Assembly (NCBI GenBank): GCA_965248335.1
Contig: CBDFIY010000003.1
Location: 1,364,001 to 1,428,000, forward strand
Source of the DNA: CAKMZU01 sp965248335
Lineage (GTDB): Bacteria; Pseudomonadota; Gammaproteobacteria; Pseudomonadales; DT-91
DNA: 64,000 bases
Direction of reading: 5' to 3'
Part shown: positions 25,870-35,444 of the stretch, piece by piece
Layout of the letters: each line of letters opens with the position of its first letter
Numbering within the stretch: position 1 is the stretch's first letter
Position numbers and translations under genes: made by a program
The notes under the pieces: generated by a model
What the model was told of the DNA's origin: nothing
Seen by the model: the letters and a program-made list of their open reading frames with translations, nothing else
The model's database searches: none

Positions 25870-27261
25870 ATGATTCCTCCCCCTGAACTTCTTTTGCCCG
25901 CAGGCTCATTGGCGCATGTTAAGTATGCAATAGCTTATGGTGCTGATGCTGTTTATGCAGGCCAGCCTCGTTATAGTTTGCGTGTGCGTAACAATGACTT
26001 TAGTCGACCTGCTGCAATTAAAGAAGCAATTGATTATTGTCATGCGAGAGGCAAGCTTTTTTATCTTGTCTGCAATATTGCCCCGCACAACAGTAAAATT
26101 CATACGTTTTTAGCTGATATGGAAGAAGTCATTGCGCTTAAGCCTGATGCATTGATTATGTCAGATCCGGGTATGATCATGATGATTCGTGATACATGGC
26201 CAGATATGCCGATTCATTTGTCGGTGCAGGCGAATACAGTGAACTTTAAAGCCGTTGAGTTCTGGCAGAGGCAAGGAATCTCGCGTGTTATTCTTTCGCG
26301 TGAGCTGTCTTTGGATGAGATCCAAGTTGTTCGAGAGCAGTGCACAGATATGGAGTTAGAGGTTTTTGTTCATGGTGCTCTGTGTATTGCGTATTCGGGA
26401 AGGTGTCTGTTATCGGGTTATATGAATCGCCGCGACCCTAATCAAGGCACATGTACCAATGCTTGTCGTTGGGGGTATAACGTCACCGAGGCCAAAGAAA
26501 CAGAAACAGGCGATCTTGTTGCAAAGAATTTCGTTGTGACGGATGCGAGTGCGATGGATAGTAGTGCGAAAGAAGTAGCACCCGTTTTACTTGAAGAAAA
26601 AAATCGACCCGGTGAATTTATGCCAGCCTATGAGGATGAGCATGGCACGTATATTATGAATTCAAAAGATTTGAGGGCCATAGAGCAAGTAAGTCGATTA
26701 GTTGATATGGGTGTTCATTCGCTTAAAATTGAAGGAAGAACGAAATCGAGTTTTTATGTTGCTCGTACCACGCAAGCTTACCGCAAAGCTATTGATTTAG
26801 CGGTAGAAGGGAAAACGTTTGATCCAGATCTGCTTTATCAGCTCGATAGTTTGGCAAACCGAGGTTATACCGAAGGTTTCTTGCGCCGACATAAGCCACA
26901 AGATACACAAAACTATAAGGAAGGCTCCTCCACGCATAAACAGCAACAATTTGTGGGGGCCGTTTTAGAGGTGAGTGGTGATAAGTTAAAACTGGATGTT
27001 AAGAACCGTTTTGAGTTGGGTGATAATGTGGAATTGATGACACCCTCGGGAAATATACGCTTTGTTCTAGCGCAGTTGTGGGATAAGAATAATAGGCCTA
27101 TTCCGGTTGCGAAAGGTTCAGGGTATGAAGTTTTTATCCAAGTTGATGGTGTTAATGCACTGAGCGGGCTTGAGTTTGCTTTGTTGCTTAAGGATATTGC
27201 TGTTGACTCCTATAAAGAGGCGCAACCTAATACTGATACAGGCGTTTCACACGTTGGCTAA
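25870..27261 (+). CDS. trhP: tRNA 5-hydroxyuridine modification protein TrhP (U32 peptidase family, YegQ-like)
   Basis: TrhP (formerly YegQ) is needed for prephenate-dependent hydroxylation of U34 in tRNAs, the first step to (m)cmo5U; the family was earlier annotated as U32 collagenase-like peptidase. The match to E. coli YegQ is close: PELLLPAGSL, YGADAVYAGQPRYSLR, IHLSVQANTVNF, RVILSRELSLDEI, the cysteines in SGRCLLSGY and NQGTCTNACRW, and KIEGRTKSSFYVA. ATG 25870 is used. The 3' end overlaps the convergent alr gene by 35 bases. Confidence 0.9.
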   Translation: MIPPPELLLPAGSLAHVKYAIAYGADAVYAGQPRYSLRVRNNDFSRPAAIKEAIDYCHARGKLFYLVCNIAPHNSKIHTFLADMEEVIALKPDALIMSDPGMIMMIRDTWPDMPIHLSVQANTVNFKAVEFWQRQGISRVILSRELSLDEIQVVREQCTDMELEVFVHGALCIAYSGRCLLSGYMNRRDPNQGTCTNACRWGYNVTEAKETETGDLVAKNFVVTDASAMDSSAKEVAPVLLEEKNRPGEFMPAYEDEHGTYIMNSKDLRAIEQVSRLVDMGVHSLKIEGRTKSSFYVARTTQAYRKAIDLAVEGKTFDPDLLYQLDSLANRGYTEGFLRRHKPQDTQNYKEGSSTHKQQQFVGAVLEVSGDKLKLDVKNRFELGDNVELMTPSGNIRFVLAQLWDKNNRPIPVAKGSGYEVFIQVDGVNALSGLEFALLLKDIAVDSYKEAQPNTDTGVSHVG

Positions 27262-28324
27262 TGCGTGTGACGAGTTCATAACCAATAGTGCCTGCGTGAT
27301 AGGCGACTTCGTTAACGGGTAATGTTTCTCCCCACAGTGTGGCGATATCGTTTGGTTTGACTGAGGCTTCCCCGATATCGACGGTGATGAGATCCATTGA
27401 AACGGTGCCTGCGAGTTTGAACCTTTCGCCGTTGATCAAAACGGGCGTGCCGGCTTTGGCATGTCTTGGGTAGCCGTCACCGTATCCAATGGCAATGATG
27501 GCAATTTGCGTGTTTGTAGCTGCTCGCCACGTAGAGCCATAGCCTACAGTTTCGCCAGCATGGATGGTTTTGACGTCGACCACGCGTGCTTTTAGCGTCA
27601 TTGCTGGAATAAGTTGATCAAGGTGATTGTTTTGTGTGTTTAGGGACGGTGATATGCCGTAGAGGCTTATGCCTGCTCTGACCCAGTCAAAATGCGCTTT
27701 AGGGTTGAAAAATAGTGCACCAGAATTGGCAAAGCAGATAGGTATTTGTGGAAATTTTGTATGGAGGTGAAGCATTTTTTCCAGTTGCTCAGAATTTTTT
27801 CTTGCTGTGCTGTCTTCAGAGCTTGCAAAGTGCGACATTAAACTCAAAGTATTGAGTTTGGGGTGGGCGATTAATTCCGGTATGAGTTGTTCCGCTGTAT
27901 TTGGTAGCATGCCGAGCCTGTGCATTCCCGTGTCCACTTTAATCCAAATATTGAGTTGTTCACAGAGCGGGTATTTAAGCAGTTTTCTGGCGGCTGATTC
28001 ACTGTGCAATACAATATCAAGAGATAGTTTGTTTGCAGCTTGGATAGCGTGATCAGTAAGTAATGGACTGAGCAGAAGAAGTTGTCCGTTAAAGCCTGAA
28101 GCCCTAAGGTGTTCGGCTTCCTCTATGCGGGCGACTGCAAGTGCATCGACATCAATATGTGAGGCTATTTCACTGGCGCCATGTCCGTAGGCGTTAGCTT
28201 TTAAAACCAGCATGATCTTGGCGCTTCCAGCTACTCGCTTAATAATATGAAGGTTATGCTGGAGGGCAGGAAGAGAAATTTCGCTCCAGGCAAGCGCTTG
28301 ATGCTCAACAACTTTTTTATTCAT
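27227..28324 (-). CDS. alr: Alanine racemase
   Basis: Alr interconverts L- and D-alanine with PLP, supplying cell-wall precursor. The PLP lysine is in VLKANAYGHG (Lys42); WIKVDTGMHRLG, the YGSTW and GYGDGYPR motifs and GTVSMDLITVDIG follow in the family order. Length 365 is normal. It is 17 bases downstream of the TSUP permease gene on the same strand, so the two are probably one transcript. Its stop lies within the end of trhP on the other strand. Confidence 0.93.
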   Translation of the reverse strand: MNKKVVEHQALAWSEISLPALQHNLHIIKRVAGSAKIMLVLKANAYGHGASEIASHIDVDALAVARIEEAEHLRASGFNGQLLLLSPLLTDHAIQAANKLSLDIVLHSESAARKLLKYPLCEQLNIWIKVDTGMHRLGMLPNTAEQLIPELIAHPKLNTLSLMSHFASSEDSTARKNSEQLEKMLHLHTKFPQIPICFANSGALFFNPKAHFDWVRAGISLYGISPSLNTQNNHLDQLIPAMTLKARVVDVKTIHAGETVGYGSTWRAATNTQIAIIAIGYGDGYPRHAKAGTPVLINGERFKLAGTVSMDLITVDIGEASVKPNDIATLWGETLPVNEVAYHAGTIGYELVTRISQRVKRLYQY

Positions 28325-28341
28325 GGATATGATTGTGTTTG

Positions 28342-29145
28342 CTAGAAGAAAGCAAAACGTGTGCCTATTACCAATAAAATGATTGCTAGGAGATTATACA
28401 TATATCTTTCCGGCAATCTAGCACCTATTTTTGTACCGAGTGTGACTGCTGGAATGGAGCCAATGAGCAAGCCAGCGAGCAGTGTGAAGTCAACACTATC
28501 GAGCACTAAAAAGTGGCCCATCCCGGCAATAAAAGTTAAAGGTACAGCATGGGCGAGATCCGTCCCGACAATATGCATGGCAGGTAATCGAGTAAATAAG
28601 ATCATAATGAGTGCTGTACCAAACGCACCAGCGCCTACCGAAGATAATGTGACCATTACACCTAAAAAGATGCCTGAAAAAACCGTTGTAGCCATACGAT
28701 ATTTATGGAAAAAAGATGGCTTATCTTTGCTTGCAAGCATAGCTGAAGCATGCTGTAATTTTTTGCGAAAAAACAAAACACAAGCGGTAAAGATCAGCAT
28801 AATGCCGAGTGTTGTCGTCAGAATGCCTTTGTAACTTTCTGGGCTGCCAAAGCAATAGTAGATTAACAATGTGGTGAGAATAGATGCGGGTATACTGCCC
28901 GCAGCGAGTGTTAATACAACCCGCCATTGAATATTGCCGCGTTTTTGATGCGCCCAAACGCCATTGGTCTTGGTGATCGCTGCGTAGAGTAGGTCGGTAC
29001 CAATAGCAATATGCTGAGGTATGTTGAGCAATATGAGTAGAGGGGTCATTAATGAGCCGCCGCCAACACCTGTTAGACCGATGAGTACGCCGACGCCAGC
29101 GCCGGAAAGGATGTAAAGTGAGAAGTTAAATAGGTCGAAAGTCAT
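28342..29145 (-). CDS. TauE/SafE (TSUP) family anion permease
   Basis: This 267-residue protein has about eight hydrophobic segments and the two family motifs, GLTGVGGGSLMTPLL at the start and TLSSVGAGAFGTALI in the middle, which mark an inverted duplication. TSUP members export or import sulfite, sulfonates or other organosulfur anions. It is divergent from cysB, which suggests a sulfur substrate under CysB control; that is inference from position. Confidence 0.85.
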   Translation of the reverse strand: MTFDLFNFSLYILSGAGVGVLIGLTGVGGGSLMTPLLILLNIPQHIAIGTDLLYAAITKTNGVWAHQKRGNIQWRVVLTLAAGSIPASILTTLLIYYCFGSPESYKGILTTTLGIMLIFTACVLFFRKKLQHASAMLASKDKPSFFHKYRMATTVFSGIFLGVMVTLSSVGAGAFGTALIMILFTRLPAMHIVGTDLAHAVPLTFIAGMGHFLVLDSVDFTLLAGLLIGSIPAVTLGTKIGARLPERYMYNLLAIILLVIGTRFAFF

Positions 29146-29339
29146 TTATCAATAAAAACTTTGTTATCTTGTTATTTAGGTATATGCTGGATTAAAACAA
29201 TAACAATACTGTATAAATTCAAGAAGTAAAAAGATTAAAGGCTTATATTAATATTCGTTTTGGTTATAGTTGCGAATCGTAATTAGAATTGTAATTATAG
29301 TTGACCGCCTGATATCACTTCGTCCATTGGAGGACGTGC

Positions 29340-30362
29340 ATGAAACTACAGCAGCTTAGGTATATTTGGGAAGTCGCTCATCACGATTTAAATGTATCTG
29401 CAACAGCCCAAAGCCTATATACCTCTCAGCCTGGGATTAGTAAGCAAATCAGGTTACTGGAAGACGAATTAGGCGTAGAAATTTTTGCGAGAAGTGGCAA
29501 GCATCTTACACGCGTTACTCCAGCAGGTGAGGCGATTTTACAGACGGCTGGCGAGATTTTGCGTAAAGTTGAGAGCATCAAGCAGGTTGCACAAGAGTTT
29601 AGTAATGAGAAGAAGGGTAGTTTATCGCTCGCCACCACGCATACTCAGGCTCGCTATGCGCTGCCAGATGTGATTCAAAGCTTCATTAAAGATTATCCTG
29701 AAGTTGCCTTGCATATGCACCAAGGCACGCCGATGCAGATTTCAGAGTTAGCGGCTGATGGTACGGTAGATTTTGCTATTGCGACAGAAGCATTAGACCT
29801 CTTTAGTGATTTGGTTATGATGCCTTGCTATCAATGGAACCGAACGATTCTTGTGCCAAAAACACACCCGCTAGCCCAATTAACTACAGTAACACTCGAA
29901 GATGTAGCCAATTACCCGATTGTGACTTATGTGTTCGGATTTACGGGGCGCTCTAAACTCGATGAGGCCTTTTTATCGAGTGGCCTTGCGCCTAAAGTAG
30001 TTTTTACCGCAGCGGATGCTGATGTTATAAAAACCTATGTGAGGCTCGGCCTTGGCATCGGTATTGTGGCGAACCTTGCTTACGACGAATCACAAGATAC
30101 CGATTTAGTTTCTATTGATGCAAGTCACTTATTTCAACCGAGTGTGACTAAAATTGGTTTTAGGCGTGGTACTTTCTTACGAAGCTATATGTATGAGTTT
30201 ATAGAAAAATTCGCACCTCATCTTACCAAGGATATTGTTGATCAAGCTTATGCATGCTCAAGTAAATTGGAGCTTGAGGCGATGTTTGAGCACATGACTA
30301 TTCCTGATGTGAGGCGCCCCCTCCAAATCTCATCCTCGCCAAAATTTCCAGAGTATTCGTAA
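29340..30362 (+). CDS. cysB: LysR-type transcriptional regulator CysB
   Basis: CysB activates sulfate-assimilation genes in response to N-acetylserine. The N-terminal winged helix-turn-helix (about 1-60, MKLQQLRYIWEVAHHDLNVS, then TSQPGISKQIRLLEDELG) and the effector domain with TTHTQARYALPDVI and YPEVALHMHQGTPMQI match CysB closely. The 340-residue length is slightly above the E. coli protein. TTGGAGG precedes ATG 29340. It is divergent from the TSUP permease gene with 194 bases between, a likely CysB-regulated region. Confidence 0.93.
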   Translation: MKLQQLRYIWEVAHHDLNVSATAQSLYTSQPGISKQIRLLEDELGVEIFARSGKHLTRVTPAGEAILQTAGEILRKVESIKQVAQEFSNEKKGSLSLATTHTQARYALPDVIQSFIKDYPEVALHMHQGTPMQISELAADGTVDFAIATEALDLFSDLVMMPCYQWNRTILVPKTHPLAQLTTVTLEDVANYPIVTYVFGFTGRSKLDEAFLSSGLAPKVVFTAADADVIKTYVRLGLGIGIVANLAYDESQDTDLVSIDASHLFQPSVTKIGFRRGTFLRSYMYEFIEKFAPHLTKDIVDQAYACSSKLELEAMFEHMTIPDVRRPLQISSSPKFPEYS

Positions 30363-30437
30363 CTTCTCCATATAAATTGTAAATCCGCCCTTTATTGTTA
30401 TGATGTGATACATCTTAAAATAACAATAAAGGCGATT

Positions 30438-30941
30438 ATGTTCGATTGTACGCTTGTCGATAACACCTACTTTTCAACGGCCCCTTATTGCTTTACTGCA
30501 ACAGTGACAATAAACGCAAGTGCAGCCGATGTGTTCGATGCTTTTGAGGATGAAAATAGCTGGCCTGAATGGGCGATGCCTATCCAATCCGTTGACTGGA
30601 CTTCACCAAAGCCCTTTGGCGTAGGCACGACGCGACGTGTTGCTATGTCTGGTGGGCTAGTTGGCGATGAGGTTTTCATCGACTGGGATTACCCTAAAAG
30701 AATGGCTTTCTGTTTTACGCATAGTTCGCAGAGTTTGATTGAGTCTTTTGCAGAAGGTTATGACGTCAAAGACTTAGGTGACGGGCAGGTGGAAGTGACA
30801 TGGACAATGGGGATGACACCTAAAGGTTTGGGTAAGCTGACAATGTTTTTATTTAAGCCCTTTATGGGGATAGGCTTAAAGTGGATGTTCGGCAGCTTTA
30901 AAAAACATGTTGAAGCAAGAGTTTCTGCTGCAAAAGTGTAG
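30438..30941 (+). CDS. SRPBCC (START/polyketide-cyclase-like) family protein
   Basis: The 167-residue product has the typical opening of this fold, a beta strand followed by INASAADVFDAFEDENSWPEWAM, and ends with a long amphipathic helix (FKPFMGIGLKWMFGSFKKHVE). Such proteins bind hydrophobic ligands, but this one cannot be assigned one. ATG 30438 is preceded by AAAGGCG; a longer frame from 30405 is possible but unsupported. It stands between cysB and the convergent gcvP gene. Confidence 0.75.
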   Translation: MFDCTLVDNTYFSTAPYCFTATVTINASAADVFDAFEDENSWPEWAMPIQSVDWTSPKPFGVGTTRRVAMSGGLVGDEVFIDWDYPKRMAFCFTHSSQSLIESFAEGYDVKDLGDGQVEVTWTMGMTPKGLGKLTMFLFKPFMGIGLKWMFGSFKKHVEARVSAAKV

Positions 30942-31029
30942 GAATGTTTCATTTTTTTGGCTGCACTGTATGTAGGCAAGATCTTTATAGCTGTGACTGC
31001 AACCCTAACGGTATTGAAATTGTAATAAT

Positions 31030-31056
31030 AAGCAGTAAGACTTGAAGTCTTACTGG
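31030..31056 (-). terminator. Hairpin at the gcvP stop codon
   Basis: CAGTAAGACTT and AAGTCTTACTG form an almost perfect palindrome (31033-31055) overlapping the gcvP stop. On the minus strand it is followed by CTTATTATTAC, moderately T-rich, so it probably ends the gcvP transcript. Confidence 0.65.
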
Positions 31057-33884
31057 TATTCCTCAATTGCAGGGCAGGCACAAAACAAATTCCTATCGCC
31101 AAAGACATTGTCAATGCGCCCAACAGGTGGCCAGTATTTATTGGTTTTGACAAAAGGTAGTGGGTAGGCGGCGATTTCTCTGGAGTAAGGGTGCTGCCAG
31201 TCATCTGTCATTAATACCTGATGCGTATGCGGCGCATTAACCAAGGGGTTATCATCATCAGGCCAGGTGCCTTGCTCTATATTTTTAATTTCATCAAAAA
31301 TTGCTAACAAGCTGTCACAAAAACGGTCGATTTCTGCTTTCGATTCACTCTCTGTCGGTTCGATCATCAAGGTGCCTGCAACGGGGAATGACATAGTTGG
31401 GGCATGAAAACCATAATCCATGAGCCGCTTGGCGATATCTTCTTCACTGATACCTGAACGTTCCTTTATGGTGCGAATATCAATAATACATTCATGGGCA
31501 ACACGGCCTTCTGCACCTGTATATAAAATGGGGTAGCTTCCCTTAAGGCGCTCGGCAATATAGTTGGCTTGTAAAATTGCCATGCGTGTTGATTTTGTTA
31601 AGCCTTCTGCGCCGAGCATATGCATATAAGCCCAAGAAATAATAAGGATACTGGCGCTACCAAAGGGTGTGCCTGATATCGTCGGATTTTTGCTGTCAGT
31701 AAGGGGGTTGGCAGGTAAAAAGTCAGCAAGGTGAGATTTTACGCCAATGGGCCCCATGCCTGGGCCACCGCCGCCATGTGGGATGGCAAAGGTTTTGTGG
31801 AGGTTTAGGTGTGAAACATCGGCACCAAATTTACCGGGAGCCGCAACGCCGACCAATGCATTCATGTTGGCACCGTCAACATAAACCTGACCACCTGCAT
31901 CATGTACCAAGCCACAAATCTCACGAATGGCAGTTTCGAATACGCCGTGCGTCGAGGGGTATGTGATCATTAAGCAGGCGAGTTGTGATTGGTATGCATC
32001 GATTTTTTGTTTGAGGTCATCGATATCTACGTTGCCTTGATGGTCGCATTGAACAATGACTACTTTCATGCCCGCCATAGCCGCACTTGCTGGATTGGTA
32101 CCGTGTGCCGATTGAGGGATCAAGCAAATGTTTCTATCAGATTCGCCACGGTTGCTCAAATAACCTTTGATGGCTAATAGGCCTGCATACTCTCCCTGAG
32201 AGCCCGCATTGGGCTGCAAGGAAATGGCATCGTACCCTGTGACGGCTTTAAGCATGTCACATAACTCTTCAAAGAGCAGGTGGTAGCCTTCTGCTTGTGC
32301 TTTTGGTACGTAAGGGTGAAGCTGGCTGAATGCAGGCCAGGAAACAGGCATCATTTCTGTGGTGGCATTGAGCTTCATTGTGCACGACCCTAAGGCAATC
32401 ATAGAATGCGTGAGGGCGATATCCTTGTTTTCTAGGCGTTTCATGTAACGTAAACATTCCGTTTCACTCCTGTATTGATGAAAAACAGGATGCATTAAAT
32501 ATGGCGTTTTTCGTGATAAATTTTTTGGGATAAGCAAATGAGCAGGGTTAAGCAGTTCAGCTTTTTCATCGAACACACTAAGGATATTCTTTAGGTCATC
32601 GGTGGATGTTAATTCATGTAGGCTAATACCTAGGTGTTCACTGTCGATGAGACGAAGGTTGAGGTTTTTAGCAAGCGCTTTGTCATGCAGTGCACCTGCT
32701 TCTTTATCATGGACAAGAAGGGTATCAAAGGCAGTTTCGTTGATGATGTCAACACCTGCTGATTTTAAAGAAGCGGCTAAAATTTCGGCGGCTCGGTGTA
32801 CGCGTTGGGCGATGGACTTAAGGCCTTCTGGGCCATGAAAAACGGCATAGAAACTCGCCATAACAGCGAGTAATGCCTGAGATGTGCAAATGTTACTGGT
32901 CGCTTTTTCACGACGAATATGTTGCTCACGGGTTTGCATTGCCATACGGTAGGCGAGGTTACCTTGTGCATCTTTTGAGACACCAATAATACGGCCAGGA
33001 AGTGCACGCTTATGGTTTTCACGGCAAGCAAAAAAGGCTGCGTGTGGGCCACCAAACCCCATGGGTACGCCAAATCGCTGGCTGTTGCCGACAACGATAT
33101 CGGCACCCATTTCACCGGGGGGGGTGATTAAACATAAGCTAAGTAGGTCTGTCGCAACAGTGACAATAGCCTGTTTTTGATGAATCATCTCTATCGTGTC
33201 AGTGAGGTCTTGTAGGCTGCCATGCGTATTCGGGTATTGTACCAGAGCACCAAAAAAATCTTTTGTCGCAGCATCCTTAAAAATATCACCAATAATTAAT
33301 TCGAAACCGAAATGCTCTGCTCGTGTTTTTAATACGGCCAACGTGTTTGGATGGCAGTGTTTATCAACAAAGTAAGCAAGACTTTTGTTCTTTTTAGCCA
33401 CACGCTGACTCATTGCCATGGCTTCGGCAGCTGCGGTGGCTTCGTCGAGTAATGAGGCATTCGCTAAAGGCATCGCAGTGAGATCCATGATCATCTGCTG
33501 GAAGTTGGTGAGTGCTTCTAGTCGTCCTTGTGCAATTTCGGGTTGGTAAGGGGTATAGGCGGTATACCAGCCTGGGTTTTCAAAAATATTTCTTAATATA
33601 ACGCTAGGTGTGTGCGTTGGGTAAAACCCCAAGCCAATATAACAATCTTTAATCTGGTTTTTTTGCGCAAATTCAGCAAGCCGGCTGAGTGTCGCGTGCT
33701 CAGTTTGTGGGCATGCTATCGCAAGGTTATCAAGGCGGATATCGGCTGGAACGGTCTGTTCGATGAGAGTCTCTAGCGACTTAAGCTTCAGCGCTTCTAG
33801 CATGCGTTGCGTATCAGTATTGGAAGAGCCTATATGACGCTGTAAAAAGTCATTATTATTTTGATGCAATAAAACAGCTGACAT
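31050..33884 (-). CDS. gcvP: Glycine dehydrogenase (decarboxylating), P-protein, single-chain form
   Basis: GcvP decarboxylates glycine and passes the aminomethyl group to the H-protein lipoyl arm. The 944-residue chain contains both halves that are split in some bacteria: an N-terminal half with FLQRHIGSS and MPLANASLLDEATAAAEAM, and a C-terminal half with the PLP lysine in HLNLHKTFAIPHGGGGPGMG. NPTISGTPFGSASILIISW is also characteristic. No gcvT or gcvH lies next to it, and no glycine riboswitch is visible in the 150-base leader. Confidence 0.95.
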   Translation of the reverse strand: MSAVLLHQNNNDFLQRHIGSSNTDTQRMLEALKLKSLETLIEQTVPADIRLDNLAIACPQTEHATLSRLAEFAQKNQIKDCYIGLGFYPTHTPSVILRNIFENPGWYTAYTPYQPEIAQGRLEALTNFQQMIMDLTAMPLANASLLDEATAAAEAMAMSQRVAKKNKSLAYFVDKHCHPNTLAVLKTRAEHFGFELIIGDIFKDAATKDFFGALVQYPNTHGSLQDLTDTIEMIHQKQAIVTVATDLLSLCLITPPGEMGADIVVGNSQRFGVPMGFGGPHAAFFACRENHKRALPGRIIGVSKDAQGNLAYRMAMQTREQHIRREKATSNICTSQALLAVMASFYAVFHGPEGLKSIAQRVHRAAEILAASLKSAGVDIINETAFDTLLVHDKEAGALHDKALAKNLNLRLIDSEHLGISLHELTSTDDLKNILSVFDEKAELLNPAHLLIPKNLSRKTPYLMHPVFHQYRSETECLRYMKRLENKDIALTHSMIALGSCTMKLNATTEMMPVSWPAFSQLHPYVPKAQAEGYHLLFEELCDMLKAVTGYDAISLQPNAGSQGEYAGLLAIKGYLSNRGESDRNICLIPQSAHGTNPASAAMAGMKVVIVQCDHQGNVDIDDLKQKIDAYQSQLACLMITYPSTHGVFETAIREICGLVHDAGGQVYVDGANMNALVGVAAPGKFGADVSHLNLHKTFAIPHGGGGPGMGPIGVKSHLADFLPANPLTDSKNPTISGTPFGSASILIISWAYMHMLGAEGLTKSTRMAILQANYIAERLKGSYPILYTGAEGRVAHECIIDIRTIKERSGISEEDIAKRLMDYGFHAPTMSFPVAGTLMIEPTESESKAEIDRFCDSLLAIFDEIKNIEQGTWPDDDNPLVNAPHTHQVLMTDDWQHPYSREIAAYPLPFVKTNKYWPPVGRIDNVFGDRNLFCACPAIEEYQ

Positions 33885-34035
33885 TAGCTAACTCCGAACG
33901 TAAGTACAGAAAACGCGCGCATTTAACCATGAATCGATAAAAAAATCAGCTCTAAACTTCACATGGGTAGCGGTAGTGTTCTTTAAAAACGCAAGCTGCT
34001 ACTATTTCTTTTTTTCTTGAGTAAGGGGCAGTGTT

Positions 34036-34851
34036 TTGGTTCGGATAATGAGTTTCAATATCAACGGCATTCGTGCACGGTTTCATCAGTTAGATGCTGT
34101 TAAAGAACAACTTGACCCTGATATTATAGGTTTTCAGGAAATTAAAGTGCACGATGATCAGTTTCCCTTTGAAGACCTTGCTCATCTTGGGTGGCATTTT
34201 GAGATTTTTGGCCAGAAAGGGCATTACGGTGTTGCGCTCGCCTCAAAGAAGCCGCCTGTTTTCGTACAGAAAGGTTTTCCTTCGGATGACGAAGATGCAC
34301 AGCGCCGGATTATTCATGCCCGTTATGATGTTAACGGTACAATGGTTGATGTCGTGAACGGCTACTTCCCTCAAGGCGAAAGCCGTAAGCATGAAACCAA
34401 ATTTCCGGCTAAGGAAAAATTTTACCAAGATCTTAATGTCTATATCGAGCAACTCAAAAAAACCTGTAGTCATCTGCTGATTATGGGCGACATGAATATT
34501 TCACCTGCTGATATCGATATTGGTATTGGCGAAAAGAATCAAAAACGCTGGTTGCAACAAGGGAAATGTTCCTTCTTACCGGAAGAGCGGGAATGGTACG
34601 ATGCTTTGCTAGCCACGGGATTGACGGATACTTACAGACATCTTTATCCAGAAAAAAACGATAAGTTTAGCTGGTTTGATTATCGCTCGAAAGGCTTCAA
34701 TGATGAGCCTAAACGAGGCCTGCGCATTGATCATGTGCTGGTAAATGAGGCACTTTTAGCGCACTGTCAAACTGCCGAGATTGGTTATGATATACGCGGC
34801 ATGGAAAAGCCTTCTGATCATGCGCCTATTTGGTCGGATTTTGATTTGTAA
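34036..34851 (+). CDS. xthA: Exodeoxyribonuclease III (XthA, AP endonuclease)
   Basis: XthA cuts DNA at abasic sites and degrades 3' ends in base-excision repair. Motifs of the Mg2+-dependent endonuclease/exonuclease/phosphatase fold are clear: FNINGIRAR, FQEIKVHDDQFP, GHYGVALASKK, LIMGDMNISPADIDIG, and RIDHVLVN with the catalytic histidine in PSDHAPIW. The start is TTG 34036 with AAGGGG upstream; the motif begins six codons later and no better start exists. Its last 26 bases overlap the convergent 34826-35362 frame. Confidence 0.93.
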   Translation: MVRIMSFNINGIRARFHQLDAVKEQLDPDIIGFQEIKVHDDQFPFEDLAHLGWHFEIFGQKGHYGVALASKKPPVFVQKGFPSDDEDAQRRIIHARYDVNGTMVDVVNGYFPQGESRKHETKFPAKEKFYQDLNVYIEQLKKTCSHLLIMGDMNISPADIDIGIGEKNQKRWLQQGKCSFLPEEREWYDALLATGLTDTYRHLYPEKNDKFSWFDYRSKGFNDEPKRGLRIDHVLVNEALLAHCQTAEIGYDIRGMEKPSDHAPIWSDFDL

Positions 34852-35362
34852 CGTGCGATTTTCTTTTGTGCGGGAGAAAGATATTTATTGATTTGTATAG
34901 GTGCTCCAGCGTTGTTGCACCTGCATCTCTGTGGGCAGGATTATCAAAAAATGCAGTTAAACGGTTTTTGTCTGTACTCGGGATATCGCTTTTATGGATA
35001 GCATCATGAATATCTTTTTCTCCTATGGTTTGAGAGTGGCCTGTACATACTGACATCAGCTTTTCAATATTGCCAAAAAGACTCTCTCTGCTGTGAGCGG
35101 TGATACTGCGCCTGCTGGATAAAGTGTTGGTGTTAGAGGTGGGAGGTGCTTTAGCTAAAAATTTCTCATTTTGGTGTATTGATGGTGCGTCGACTGTCAT
35201 GTTTTTAGAAGAAGCACCTCTATGTTTAAACGTTTCCTTGGTGAACCTTACTTGCTTTGTATTTCTTTTAAAGGCGTTTAAGCTTTGATCAGCATGAGCA
35301 GATATAATGTGTGTTTCTTTTAACCCTAAAATTTCAGATAAAGTGAGTAGCGCTGGAAGCAT
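34826..35362 (-). CDS. Hypothetical protein, possible orphan gene
   Basis: The 178-residue frame fills the gap between xthA and mltD, but I recognise no family. It is basic and serine/threonine-rich in the first half; the second half (about 90-165, LFGNIEKLMSVCTGH to LEHLYKSINIF) looks like a helical domain. There is no signal peptide or membrane segment. The ribosome site is poor (AAAGGT about 12 bases before ATG 35362), and the 3' end overlaps xthA on the other strand. It is probably a real, lineage-restricted gene, but a chance frame is possible. Confidence 0.45.
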   Translation of the reverse strand: MLPALLTLSEILGLKETHIISAHADQSLNAFKRNTKQVRFTKETFKHRGASSKNMTVDAPSIHQNEKFLAKAPPTSNTNTLSSRRSITAHSRESLFGNIEKLMSVCTGHSQTIGEKDIHDAIHKSDIPSTDKNRLTAFFDNPAHRDAGATTLEHLYKSINIFLPHKRKSHVTNQNPTK

Positions 35363-35444
35363 AAAACTGTTTACCTTTATATTTGTAAAAAAAGAGACTT
35401 CTCCCTCAGAGATTTTCCTTTTTTAGCGTTAACGGTTGTTGTCT

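Noticed and set aside
33885..34035. Glycine riboswitch upstream of gcvP
   Set aside because: The 150-base leader lacks the paired GG-rich aptamer features I would expect; nothing to support it.
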